DNA of 64,000 nucleotides from Colletes latitarsis (lineage: Eukaryota > Arthropoda > Insecta > Hymenoptera > Colletidae). The DNA is taken from contig NC_135146.1 of the NCBI RefSeq assembly GCF_051014445.1, positions 4,712,001 through 4,776,000 of the forward strand. The letters run 5' to 3'. A program made the position numbers and the translations under genes. Within the stretch, counting starts at the first letter, position 1; every line of letters begins with the position of its first letter. Below are positions 51,570 through 63,921 of the stretch, piece by piece. The notes beneath the pieces were generated by a model, which saw only the letters and a program-made list of their open reading frames with translations, searched no databases and was not told where the DNA came from.

Positions 51570-54500
51570 CAAACAGTGAGTTTAACCTGGATCCAATCTA
51601 TATTTTAGAAGAATAATAACAGTTAGGTCAGCGTTAGGTCTGGTATTTGCCATCAACTGGCTCATACATTCGCATTTTTCACCTACTTGTTGGCCAGATC
51701 CTGGGCGTTTTCTGGGTTCGATCACATAGTAATGTGGTGCCACACTGCAACAGTGAGCTAAAGCTGGATTCTATCTATATTTTACAGGATAACACCGGTT
51801 AGGTCAGGGTTGGGTCTAGTATTTGCCATCATCTGGCTCATACTTTCGCATTTTTCGCATACTTTTTGCCCAGATCCTGGGCGTTTTCTGGTTTGGATCA
51901 CGTTGTAATGTGGTACCACACTGAAACAGTGAGTTAATCTTGGTTTCGATCTATATATTAGAGGCTAACACCGGCTAGGATTGGGTTAGGTCTGGTATTT
52001 GCCATCATCTGGCTCATGCTTTCGCATTTTTCGCATACTTGTTGGCCAGATCCTGGGCGTTTTCTGGTTTGGATCACATAGTAATGTGGTACCACACTGA
52101 AACAGTGAGTTAATCTTGGTTTCGATCTATATATTAGAGGTTAACACCGGCTAGGATTGGGTTAGGTCTGGTATTTGCCATCAACTGGCTCATACTTTTG
52201 CATTTTTCACCTACTTATTGGCCAGATCCTGGGCGTTTTCTGGGTTGGATCACGTAGTAATTTGGTACCACACTGAAACAGTGAGTTTATCTTGGATACA
52301 ATCTATATTTTAGAGGATATCACCGGTTAGGTCAGGGTTAGGTCTGGTATTTGCCATCATCTGGCTCATACTGTTGCATTTTTCGCATACTTTTTGGCCA
52401 GATCCTGGGCGTTTACTGGTTTGGATCACGTAGTAATTTGGTACCACACTGAAACAGTGAGTTTATCTTGGATACAATCTATATTTTAGAGGATATCACC
52501 GGTTAGGTCAGGGTTGGGTCTGGTATTTGCCATCATCTGGCTCATACTGTCGCATTTTTCGCATACTTGTTGGCCAGATCCTGGGCGTTTTCTGGTTTGG
52601 CTTACATAGTGATGTGGTACCATACTGCAACAGTGAGTTAAACCTGAATTCAATCTATATTTTAGAGGATAACCCCGGTTAGGTCAGGGTTAGGTCTGGT
52701 ATTTGCCATCATCTGGCCCATACTTTCGCATTTTTCGCATACTTGTTGGACAGATTCTGGGCGTTTTCTGGGTTGGATCAGGTAGTAGTGTGGTACCACA
52801 CTGAAACAGTGAGTTAAACCTGGATTCAATCTATATTTTAGAGGATAACACCGGTTAGGTCAGGGTTAGGCCTGGTATTTGCCATCATCTGGCTCATACT
52901 TTCGCATTTTTCGCATACTTGTTGGCCAGATCCAGGGCGTTTTCTGGTTTGGATCACGTAGTAATGTAGCACCACTCTGAAACAGTGAGTTAAGCCTGGA
53001 TTCAATCTATATTTTAGAGGATAACACCGGTTAGGTGAGGGTTAGGTCTGATATTTGCCATCATCTGGCTCAAACATTCGCATTTTTCACCTACTTGTTG
53101 GCCAGATCCTGGGCGTTTTCTGGTTTGGGTCACGTAGTAATGTGGTGCCACACTGCAACAGTGAGTTAAAGCTGCATTCTATCTATATTTTACTGGATAA
53201 CACCGGTTAGGTCAGGGTTAGGTCTGGTATTTGCCATCATCTGGCTCATACTTTCGCATTTTTCGCATACTTGTTGGCCAGATCCAGGGCGTTTTCTGGT
53301 TTGGATCAGGTAGTAATGTAGCACCACTCGGAAACAGTGAGTTAATCCTGGATTCAATCTATCTTTTAGAGGATAACACCGATTAGGATTGGGTTAGGTC
53401 TGGTATTTGCCATCAACTGGCTCATACTTTTGCACTTTTCACCTACTTGTTGGCCAGATCCTGGGCGTTTTCTGGGTTGGATCACGTAGTAATTTGGTAC
53501 AACACTGAAACAGTGAGTTTATCTTGGATACAATCTATATTTTAGAGGATGTCACCGGTTAGGTCAGGGTTGGGTCTGGTATTTGCCATCATCGGGCTCA
53601 TGCTTTCGCATTTTTCGCATACTTGTTGGCCAGAACCTGGGCGTTCTCTGGCTTGGATCACGTAGTGATGTGGTACCACACTGCAACAGTGAGTTAAACC
53701 TGAATTCAATCTATATTTTAGAGGATAACACCGGTTAGGTCAGGGTTAGGTCTGGTATTTGCCATCATCTGGCTCATGCTTTCGCATTTTTCGCATACTT
53801 GTTGGCCAGAACCTGGGCGTTCTCTGGCTTGGATCACGTAGTGATGTGGTTCCACACTGCAACAGTGAGTTAAACCTGGATTCAATCTATATTTTAGAGG
53901 ATAACACCGATTAGGATTGGGTTAGGTCTGGTATTTTCCATCATCTGGCTCATACTTTCGTATCTTTCGCATACTTGTTGGCCAGATCCTGGGCGTTTTC
54001 TGGTTTGGATCACGTAGTAATGTGGTACCACACTCAAACAGTGAGTTAAACCTGGATCCAATCTATATTTTAGAAGAATCATAACAGTTAGGTCAGCGTT
54101 AGGTCTGGTATTTGCCATCAACTGGCTCATACTTTCGCATTTTTCACCTACTTGTTGGCCAGATCCTGGGCGTTTTCTGGGTTCGATCACATAGTAATGT
54201 GGTGCCACACTGCAACAGTGAGCTAAAGCTGGATTCTATCTATATTTTACAGGATAACACCGGTTAGGTCAGGGTTAGGTCTAGTATTTGCCATCATCTG
54301 GCTCATACTTTCGCATTTTTCGCATACTTTTTGGCCAGATCCTGGGCGTTTTCTGGTTTGGATCACGTTGTAATGTGGTACCACACTGAAACAGTGAGTT
54401 AAACCTGGATTCAATCTATATTTTAGAGGATAACACCGATTAGGTCAGGGTTGGGTCTGGTATTTGCCATCATCTGGCTCATACTGTCGCATTTTTCGCA

Positions 54501-55659
54501 TACTTGTTGGCCAGATCCTGGGCGTTTTCTGGTTTGGCTTACGTAGTGATGTGGTACCATACTGCAACAGTGAGTTAAACCTGGATTCAATCTATATTTC
54601 AGAGGATAACACCGGTTAGGTTAGGGTTAGGTCTGGTATTTGCCATCATCTGGCTCAAACATTCGCATTTTTCGCATACTTGTTGGCCAGATCCAGGGCG
54701 TTCTCTGGCTTGGATCACGTAGTAATGTGGTACCACACTGAAACAGTGAGTTAAACCTGGATTCAATCTATATTTTAGAGGATAACACCGGTTAGGTTTG
54801 GGTTAGGTCTGGTATTTGCCATCATCTGGCTCATACTTTCGCATTTTTCGCATACTTGTTGGACAGATCCTGGGCGCTTTCTGGTTTGGATCACGTAGTA
54901 ATGTAGCACCACTCTGAAACAGTGAGTTAAACCTGGACTCAATCTATATTTTAGAGGACAACACCGGTTAGGTTATGGTTAGGTCTGGTATTTGCCATCA
55001 TCTGGCTCAAACATTCGCATTTTTCGCATACTTGTTGGCCAGATCCAGGGCGTTTTGTGGGTTGGATCAGGTAGTAGTGTGGTACCACACTGAAACAGTG
55101 AGTTAAACCTGGATTCAATCTATATTTTAGAGGATAACACCGGTTAGGTCAGGGTTAGGCCTGGTATTTGCCATAATCCGGCTCATACTTTCGCATTTTT
55201 CGCATACTTGTTAGCCAGATCCAGGGCGTTTTCTGGTTTGGATCACGTAGTAATGTAGCACCACTCTGAAACAGTGAGTTAAACCTGGATTCAATCTATA
55301 TTTTAGAGGATAACACCGGTTAGGTGAGGGTTAGGTCTGATATTTGCCATCATCTGGCTCAAACATTCGCATTTTTCGCATACTTGTTGGCCAGATCCTG
55401 GGCGTTTTCTGGTTTGGATCATGTAGTAATCTGGTACCACACTCAAACAGTGAGTTAAACCTGGATCCAATCTATATTTTAGAAGAATAATAACAGTTAG
55501 GTCAGCGTTAGGTCTGGTATTTGCCATCAACTGGCTCATACTTTCGCATTTTTCACCTACTTGTTGGCCAGATCCTGGGCGTTTTCTGGTTTGGGTCGCG
55601 TAGTAATGTGGTGCCACACTGCAACAGTGAGATAAAGCTGCATTCTATCTAGATTTTAC
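51570..55659 (+). repeat. Mosaic satellite stretch
   Basis: About 23 monomers with 177-bp copies at 51,595, 54,060 and 55,469. This stretch has many private substitutions, such as CTACTTATTGGCC near 52,211, GGGCGTTTACTGG near 52,408, CTATCTTTTAGAGG near 53,361, ATCATCGGGCTC near 53,590 and CGTTTTGTGGG near 55,052. I see no long duplicate within the window and no gene or RNA. Confidence 0.8.
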
Positions 55660-58600
55660 AGGATAACACCGGTTAGGTCAGGGTTAGGTCTGGTATTTGC
55701 CATCATCTGGCTCATACTTTCGCATTTTTCGCATACTTGTTGGCCAGATCCTGGGCGCTTTCTGGTTTGGATCACGTAGTAATGTAGCACCACTCAGAAA
55801 CAGTGAGTTAAACCTGGATTCAATCTATATTTTAGAGGATAACACCGGTTAGGTTAGGGTTAGGTCTGGTATTTGCCATCATCTGGCTCATACTTTCGCA
55901 TTTTTCGCATACTTGTTGGCCAGATCCTGGGCGTTTTCTGGTTTGGGTCACGTAGTAATGTGGTGCCACACTGCAACAGTGAGTTAAAGCTGCATTCTAT
56001 CTAGATTTTACAGGATAACACCGGTTAGGTCAGGGTTAGGTCTGGTATTTGCCATCATCTGACTCATACTTTCGCATTTTTCGCATACTTGTTGGCCAGA
56101 TCCTGGGCGCTTTCTGGTTTGGATCACGTAGTAATGTAGCACCACTCAGAAACAGTGAGTTAAACCTGGATTCAATCTATATTTTAGAGGATAACACCGG
56201 TTAGGTTTGGGTTAGGTCTGGTATTTGCCATCATCTGGCTCATACTTTCGCATTTTTCGCATACTTGTTGGCCAGATCCTGGGCGCTTTCTGGTTTGGAT
56301 CACGTAGTAATGTAGCACCACTCAGAAACAGTGAGTTAAACCTGGATTCAATCTATATTTTAGAGGATAACACCGGTTAGGTTTGGGTTAGGTCTGGTAT
56401 TTGCCATCACCTGGCTCATACGTTCACATTTTTCGCATACTTGTTGGCCAGATCCAGGGCGTTTTCTGGTTTGGATCACGTAGTAATGTAGCACCACTCT
56501 GAAACAGTGAGTTAAACCTGGATTCAATCTATATTTTAGAGGATAACACCGGTTAGGTTAGGGTTAGGTCTGGTATTTGCCATCATCTGGCTCATACTTT
56601 CGCATTTTTCGCATACTTGTTGGCCAGATCCTGGGCGTTTTCTGGTTTGGGTCACGTAGTAATGTGGTGCCACACTGCAACAGTGAGTTAAAGCTGCATT
56701 CTATCTAGATTTTAGAGGATAACGCCGGTTATGTCAGGGTTAGGCCTGGTATTTGCCATCATCTGGCTCATGCTTTCGCATTTTTCGCATACTTGTTGGC
56801 CAGAACCTGGGCGTTCTCTGGCTTGGATCACGTAGTAATGTGGTACCACACTGAAACAGTGAGTTAAACCTGGATTCAATCTATATTTTAGAGGATAACA
56901 CCGGTTAGGTTTGGGTTAGGTCTGGTATTTGCCATCATCTCGCTCATACGTTCGCATTTTTCGCATACTTGTTGGCCAAATCCAGGGCGTTCTCTGGCTT
57001 GGATCACGTAGTAATGGGGTACCACACTGAAACAGTGAGTTAAACCTGGATTCAATCTATATTTTAGAGGATAACACCGGTTAGGTTTGGGTTAGGTCTG
57101 GTATTTGCCATCATCTGGCTCATACTTTCGCATTTTTCGCATACTTGTTGGCCAGATCCTGGGCGCTTTCTGGTTTGGATCACGTAGTAATGTAGCACCA
57201 CTCAGAAACAGTGAGTTAAACCTGGATTCAATCTATATTTTAGAGGATAACACCGGTTAGGTTTGGGTTAGGTCTGGTATTTGCCATCATCTGGCTCATA
57301 CGTTCACATTTTTCGCATACTTGTTGGCCAGATCCAGGGCGTTTTCTGGTTTGGATCACGTAGTAATGTAGCACCACTCTGAAACAGTGAGTTAAACCTG
57401 GATTCAATCTATATTTTAGAGGATAACACCGGTTAGGTTAGGGTTAGGTCTGGTATTTGCCATCATCTGGCTCAAACATTCGCATTTTTAGCATACTTTT
57501 TGGCCAGATCCTGGGCGTTTTCTGGTAAGGATCACGTAGTAATGTAGCACCACTCAGAAACAGTGAGTTAAACCTGGATTCAATCTATATTTTAGAGGAT
57601 AACACCGATTAGGATTGGGTTAGGTCTGGTATTTGCCATCATCTGGCTGATACTTTCGTATCTTTCGCAGACTTGTTGGCCAGATCCTGGGCGTTTTCTG
57701 GTTTGGATCACGTAGTAATGTGGTACCACACTCAAACAGTGAGTTAAACCTGGATCCGATCTATATTTTAGAAGAATAATAACAGTTAGGTCAGCGTTAG
57801 GTCTGGTATTTGCCATCAACTGGCTCGTACTTTCGCATTTTTCACCTACTTGTTGGCCAGATCCTGGGCGTTTTCTGGTTTGGATCACGTAGTAATGTGG
57901 TACCACACTGAAACAGTGAGTTAATCCTGGATTCTATCTATATTTTACAGGATAACACCGGTTAGGTCAGGGTTAGGTCTGGTATTTGCCATCATCTGGC
58001 TCATACTTTCGCATTTTTCGCATACTTGTTGGCCAGATCCTGGGCGTTTTCTGGTTTGGATCACGTAGTAATGTAGCACCACTCAGAAACAGTGAGTTAA
58101 ACCTGGATTCAATCTATAGTTTAGAGGATAACACCGGTTAGGTCAGGGTTAGGCCTGGTATTTGCCATCATCTGGCTCATGCTTTCGCATTTTTCGCATA
58201 CTTGTTGGCCAGGACCTGGGCGTTCTCTGGCTTGGATCACGTAGTGATGTGGTTCCACACTGCAACAGTGAGTTAAACCTGGATTCAATCTATATTTTAG
58301 AGGATAACACCGATTAGGATTGGGTTAGGTCTGGTATTTGCCATCATCTGGCTCATACTTTCGTATCTTTCGCAGACTTGTTGGCCAGATCCTGGGCGTT
58401 TTCTGGTTTGGATCACGTAGTAATGTGGTACCACACTCAAACAGTGAGTTAAACCTGGATCCGATCTATATTTTAGAAGAATAATAACAGTTAGGTCAGC
58501 GTTAGGTCTGGTATTTGCCATCAACTGGCTCGTACTTTCGCATTTTTCACCTACTTGTTGGCCAGATCCTGGGCGTTTTCTGGTTTGGATCACGTAGTAA

Positions 58601-59181
58601 TGTGGTACCACACTGAAACAGTGAGTTAATCCTGGATTCTATCTATATTTTACAGGATAACACCGGTTAGGTCAGGGTTAGGCCTGGTATTTGCCATCAT
58701 CTGGCTCATACTTTCGCATTTTTCGCATACTTGTTGGCCAGATCCTGGGCGTTTTCTGGTTTGGATCACGTTGTAATGTGGAACCACACTGAAACAGTGA
58801 GTTAATCTTGGTTTCGATCTATATATTAGAGGCTAACACCGGCTAGGATTGGGTTAGGTCTGGTATTTGCCATCAACTGGCTCATACTTTTGCATTTTTC
58901 ACCTACTTGTTGGCCAGATCCTGGGCGTTTTCTGGGTTGGATCACGTAGTAATTTGGTACCACACTGAAACAGTGAGTTTATCTTGGATACAATCTATAT
59001 TTTAGAGGATATCACCGGTTAGGTCAGGGTTGGGTCTGGTATTTGCCATCATCTGGCTCATACTGTCGCATTTTTCGCATACTTGTTGGCCAGATCCTGG
59101 CCGTTTTCTGGTTTGGCTTACGTAGTGATGTGGTACCATACTGCAACAGTGAGTTAAAACTGAATTCAATCTATATTTTAG
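55660..59181 (+). repeat. 20-monomer (3,522-bp) unit, copy 1
   Basis: First of two adjacent units of 20 monomers, two of them 177 bp (20 x 176 + 2). It carries many marks rare elsewhere: CATCTGACTCATAC, CATCACCTGGCTC, GCGCTTTCTGG repeated in neighbouring monomers, CTAGATTTTA, ATCTCGCTCATACG, GGCCAAATCCAGG, AATGGGGTACC, CATTTTTAGCATAC, CTGGTAAGGATCACG, TGGCTGATACTTTCG, CCAGGACCTGGG, GTGGAACCACAC, CCTGGCCGTTTTC and AAAACTGAATTC. All of these recur exactly 3,522 bp downstream. Confidence 0.92.
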
Positions 59182-62100
59182 AGGATAACACCGGTTAGGT
59201 CAGGGTTAGGTCTGGTATTTGCCATCATCTGGCTCATACTTTCGCATTTTTCGCATACTTGTTGGCCAGATCCTGGGCGCTTTCTGGTTTGGATCACGTA
59301 GTAATGTAGCACCACTCAGAAACAGTGAGTTAAACCTGGATTCAATCTATATTTTAGAGGATAACACCGGTTAGGTTAGGGTTAGGTCTGGTATTTGCCA
59401 TCATCTGGCTCATACTTTCGCATTTTTCGCATACTTGTTGGCCAGATCCTGGGCGTTTTCTGGTTTGGGTCACGTAGTAATGTGGTGCCACACTGCAACA
59501 GTGAGTTAAAGCTGCATTCTATCTAGATTTTACAGGATAACACCGGTTAGGTCAGGGTTAGGTCTGGTATTTGCCATCATCTGACTCATACTTTCGCATT
59601 TTTCGCATACTTGTTGGCCAGATCCTGGGCGCTTTCTGGTTTGGATCACGTAGTAATGTAGCACCACTCAGAAACAGTGAGTTAAACCTGGATTCAATCT
59701 ATATTTTAGAGGATAACACCGGTTAGGTTTGGGTTAGGTCTGGTATTTGCCATCATCTGGCTCATACTTTCGCATTTTTCGCATACTTGTTGGCCAGATC
59801 CTGGGCGCTTTCTGGTTTGGATCACGTAGTAATGTAGCACCACTCAGAAACAGTGAGTTAAACCTGGATTCAATCTATATTTTAGAGGATAACACCGGTT
59901 AGGTTTGGGTTAGGTCTGGTATTTGCCATCACCTGGCTCATACGTTCACATTTTTCGCATACTTGTTGGCCAGATCCAGGGCGTTTTCTGGTTTGGATCA
60001 CGTAGTAATGTAGCACCACTCTGAAACAGTGAGTTAAACCTGGATTCAATCTATATTTTAGAGGATAACACCGGTTAGGTTAGGGTTAGGTCTGGTATTT
60101 GCCATCATCTGGCTCATACTTTCGCATTTTTCGCATACTTGTTGGCCAGATCCTGGGCGTTTTCTGGTTTGGGTCACGTAGTAATGTGGTGCCACACTGC
60201 AACAGTGAGTTAAAGCTGCATTCTATCTAGATTTTAGAGGATAACGCCGGTTATGTCAGGGTTAGGCCTGGTATTTGCCATCATCTGGCTCATGCTTTCG
60301 CATTTTTCGCATACTTGTTGGCCAGAACCTGGGCGTTCTCTGGCTTGGATCACGTAGTAATGTGGTACCACACTGAAACAGTGAGTTAAACCTGGATTCA
60401 ATCTATATTTTAGAGGATAACACCGGTTAGGTTTGGGTTAGGTCTGGTATTTGCCATCATCTCGCTCATACGTTCGCATTTTTCGCATACTTGTTGGCCA
60501 AATCCAGGGCGTTCTCTGGCTTGGATCACGTAGTAATGGGGTACCACACTGAAACAGTGAGTTAAACCTGGATTCAATCTATATTTTAGAGGATAACACC
60601 GGTTAGGTTTGGGTTAGGTCTGGTATTTGCCATCATCTGGCTCATACTTTCGCATTTTTCGCATACTTGTTGGCCAGATCCTGGGCGCTTTCTGGTTTGG
60701 ATCACGTAGTAATGTAGCACCACTCAGAAACAGTGAGTTAAACCTGGATTCAATCTATATTTTAGAGGATAACACCGGTTAGGTTTGGGTTAGGTCTGGT
60801 ATTTGCCATCATCTGGCTCATACGTTCACATTTTTCGCATACTTGTTGGCCAGATCCAGGGCGTTTTCTGGTTTGGATCACGTAGTAATGTAGCACCACT
60901 CTGAAACAGTGAGTTAAACCTGGATTCAATCTATATTTTAGAGGATAACACCGGTTAGGTTAGGGTTAGGTCTGGTATTTGCCATCATCTGGCTCAAACA
61001 TTCGCATTTTTAGCATACTTTTTGGCCAGATCCTGGGCGTTTTCTGGTAAGGATCACGTAGTAATGTAGCACCACTCAGAAACAGTGAGTTAAACCTGGA
61101 TTCAATCTATATTTTAGAGGATAACACCGATTAGGATTGGGTTAGGTCTGGTATTTGCCATCATCTGGCTGATACTTTCGTATCTTTCGCAGACTTGTTG
61201 GCCAGATCCTGGGCGTTTTCTGGTTTGGATCACGTAGTAATGTGGTACCACACTCAAACAGTGAGTTAAACCTGGATCCGATCTATATTTTAGAAGAATA
61301 ATAACAGTTAGGTCAGCGTTAGGTCTGGTATTTGCCATCAACTGGCTCGTACTTTCGCATTTTTCACCTACTTGTTGGCCAGATCCTGGGCGTTTTCTGG
61401 TTTGGATCACGTAGTAATGTGGTACCACACTGAAACAGTGAGTTAATCCTGGATTCTATCTATATTTTACAGGATAACACCGGTTAGGTCAGGGTTAGGT
61501 CTGGTATTTGCCATCATCTGGCTCATACTTTCGCATTTTTCGCATACTTGTTGGCCAGATCCTGGGCGTTTTCTGGTTTGGATCACGTAGTAATGTAGCA
61601 CCACTCAGAAACAGTGAGTTAAACCTGGATTCAATCTATAGTTTAGAGGATAACACCGGTTAGGTCAGGGTTAGGCCTGGTATTTGCCATCATCTGGCTC
61701 ATGCTTTCGCATTTTTCGCATACTTGTTGGCCAGGACCTGGGCGTTCTCTGGCTTGGATCACGTAGTGATGTGGTTCCACACTGCAACAGTGAGTTAAAC
61801 CTGGATTCAATCTATATTTTAGAGGATAACACCGATTAGGATTGGGTTAGGTCTGGTATTTGCCATCATCTGGCTCATACTTTCGTATCTTTCGCAGACT
61901 TGTTGGCCAGATCCTGGGCGTTTTCTGGTTTGGATCACGTAGTAATGTGGTACCACACTCAAACAGTGAGTTAAACCTGGATCCGATCTATATTTTAGAA
62001 GAATAATAACAGTTAGGTCAGCGTTAGGTCTGGTATTTGCCATCAACTGGCTCGTACTTTCGCATTTTTCACCTACTTGTTGGCCAGATCCTGGGCGTTT

Positions 62101-62703
62101 TCTGGTTTGGATCACGTAGTAATGTGGTACCACACTGAAACAGTGAGTTAATCCTGGATTCTATCTATATTTTACAGGATAACACCGGTTAGGTCAGGGT
62201 TAGGCCTGGTATTTGCCATCATCTGGCTCATACTTTCGCATTTTTCGCATACTTGTTGGCCAGATCCTGGGCGTTTTCTGGTTTGGATCACGTTGTAATG
62301 TGGAACCACACTGAAACAGTGAGTTAATCTTGGTTTCGATCTATATATTAGAGGCTAACACCGGCTAGGATTGGGTTAGGTCTGGTATTTGCCATCAACT
62401 GGCTCATACTTTTGCATTTTTCACCTACTTGTTGGCCAGATCCTGGGCGTTTTCTGGGTTGGATCACGTAGTAATTTGGTACCACACTGAAACAGTGAGT
62501 TTATCTTGGATACAATCTATATTTTAGAGGATATCACCGGTTAGGTCAGGGTTGGGTCTGGTATTTGCCATCATCTGGCTCATACTGTCGCATTTTTCGC
62601 ATACTTGTTGGCCAGATCCTGGCCGTTTTCTGGTTTGGCTTACGTAGTGATGTGGTACCATACTGCAACAGTGAGTTAAAACTGAATTCAATCTATATTT
62701 TAG
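59182..62703 (+). repeat. 20-monomer (3,522-bp) unit, copy 2
   Basis: Tandem partner of 55660-59181. At every point I compared, including all the private marks of copy 1, the sequence is the same, and the minus-strand frames at 57592 and 58297 reappear with identical translations at 61114 and 61819. I did not make a full alignment. A third copy is not present: after 62,703 the match continues only about 50 bp before GGCCCATAC replaces GGCTCATAC. It is the youngest event in the window if the assembly is right. Confidence 0.92.
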
Positions 62704-63050
62704 AGGATAACACCGGTTAGGTCAGGGTTAGGTCTGGTATTTGCCATCATCTGGCCCATACTTTCGCATTTTTCGCATACTTGTTGGCCAGATCCTGGGC
62801 GTTTTCTGGTTTGGATCACGTAGTAATGTAGCACCACTCAGAAACAGTGAGTTAAACCTGGATTCAATCTATATTTTAGAGGCTAACACCGGCTAGGATT
62901 GGGTTAGGTCTGGTATTTGCCATCAACTGGCTCATACTTTTGCATTTTTCACCTACTTGTTGCCCAGATTCTGGGCGTTTTCTGTGTTGGATCAGGTAGT
63001 AGTGTGGTACCACACTGAAACAGTGAGTTAAAGCTGCATTCTACCTATAT

Positions 63051-63826
63051 TTTACAGGATAACACCGGTTAGGTCAGGGTTAGGTCTGGTATTTGCCATC
63101 ATCTGGCTCATACTTTCGCATTTTTCGCATACTTGTTGGCCAGCTCCTGGGCGCTGTCTGGTTTGGATCACGTAGTAATGTAGCACCACTCAGAAACAGT
63201 GAGTTAAACCTGGATTCAATCTATATTTTAGAGGATAACACAGGTTAGGTCAGGGTTAGGTCTGGAATTTGCCATCATCTGGCTCATACTTTCGCATTTT
63301 TCGCATAATTGTTGGCCTGATCCTGGGCGTTTTCTCGTTTGGATCACGTAGTAATGTGGTACCACACTGAAACAGTGCGTAAATCATGGATTCAATCTAT
63401 ATTTTACAGGATAACACCGGTTAGGTCAGGGTTAGGTCTGGTATTTGCCATCATCTGGCTCATACTTTCGCATTTTTCGCATACTTGTTGGCCAGCTCCT
63501 GGGCGCTGTCTGGTTTGGATCACGTAGTAATGTAGCACCACTCAGAAACAGTGAGTTAAACCTGGATTCAATCTATATTTTAGAGGATAACACAGGTTAG
63601 GTCAGGGTTAGGTCTGGAATTTGCCATCATCTGGCTCATACTTTCGCATTTTTCGCATAATTGTTGGCCTGATCCTGGGCGTTTTCTCGTTTGGATCACG
63701 TAGTAATGTGGTACCACACTGAAACAGTGCGTGAATGATGGATTCAATCTATATTTTACAGGATAACACCGGTTAGGTCAGGGTTAGGTCTGGTATTTGC
63801 CATCATCTGGCTCATACTTTCGCATT
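63051..63826 (+). repeat. Dimeric (352-bp) higher-order repeat, about 2.2 copies
   Basis: 63051-63402 and 63403-63754 are two copies of a two-monomer unit, and 63755-63826 begins a third. Shared marks are CAGCTCCTGGGCGCTGTCTGG, split as CAGCTCCTGGG and CGCTGTCTGG, then ACACAGGTTAGG, GTCTGGAATTTGCC, GCATAATTGTTGGCCTG, TTTCTCGTTTGG and CAGTGCGT. The copies differ at CGTAAATCATGG against CGTGAATGATGG. It is the shortest higher-order unit I see in the window. Confidence 0.88.
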
Positions 63827-63921
63827 TTTCACCTACTTGTTGGCCAGATCCAGGGCGTTTTCTGGGATGGATCACGTAGTAATGTGGTACCACACTGAAA
63901 CAGTGAAGTAATCCTGGATTC

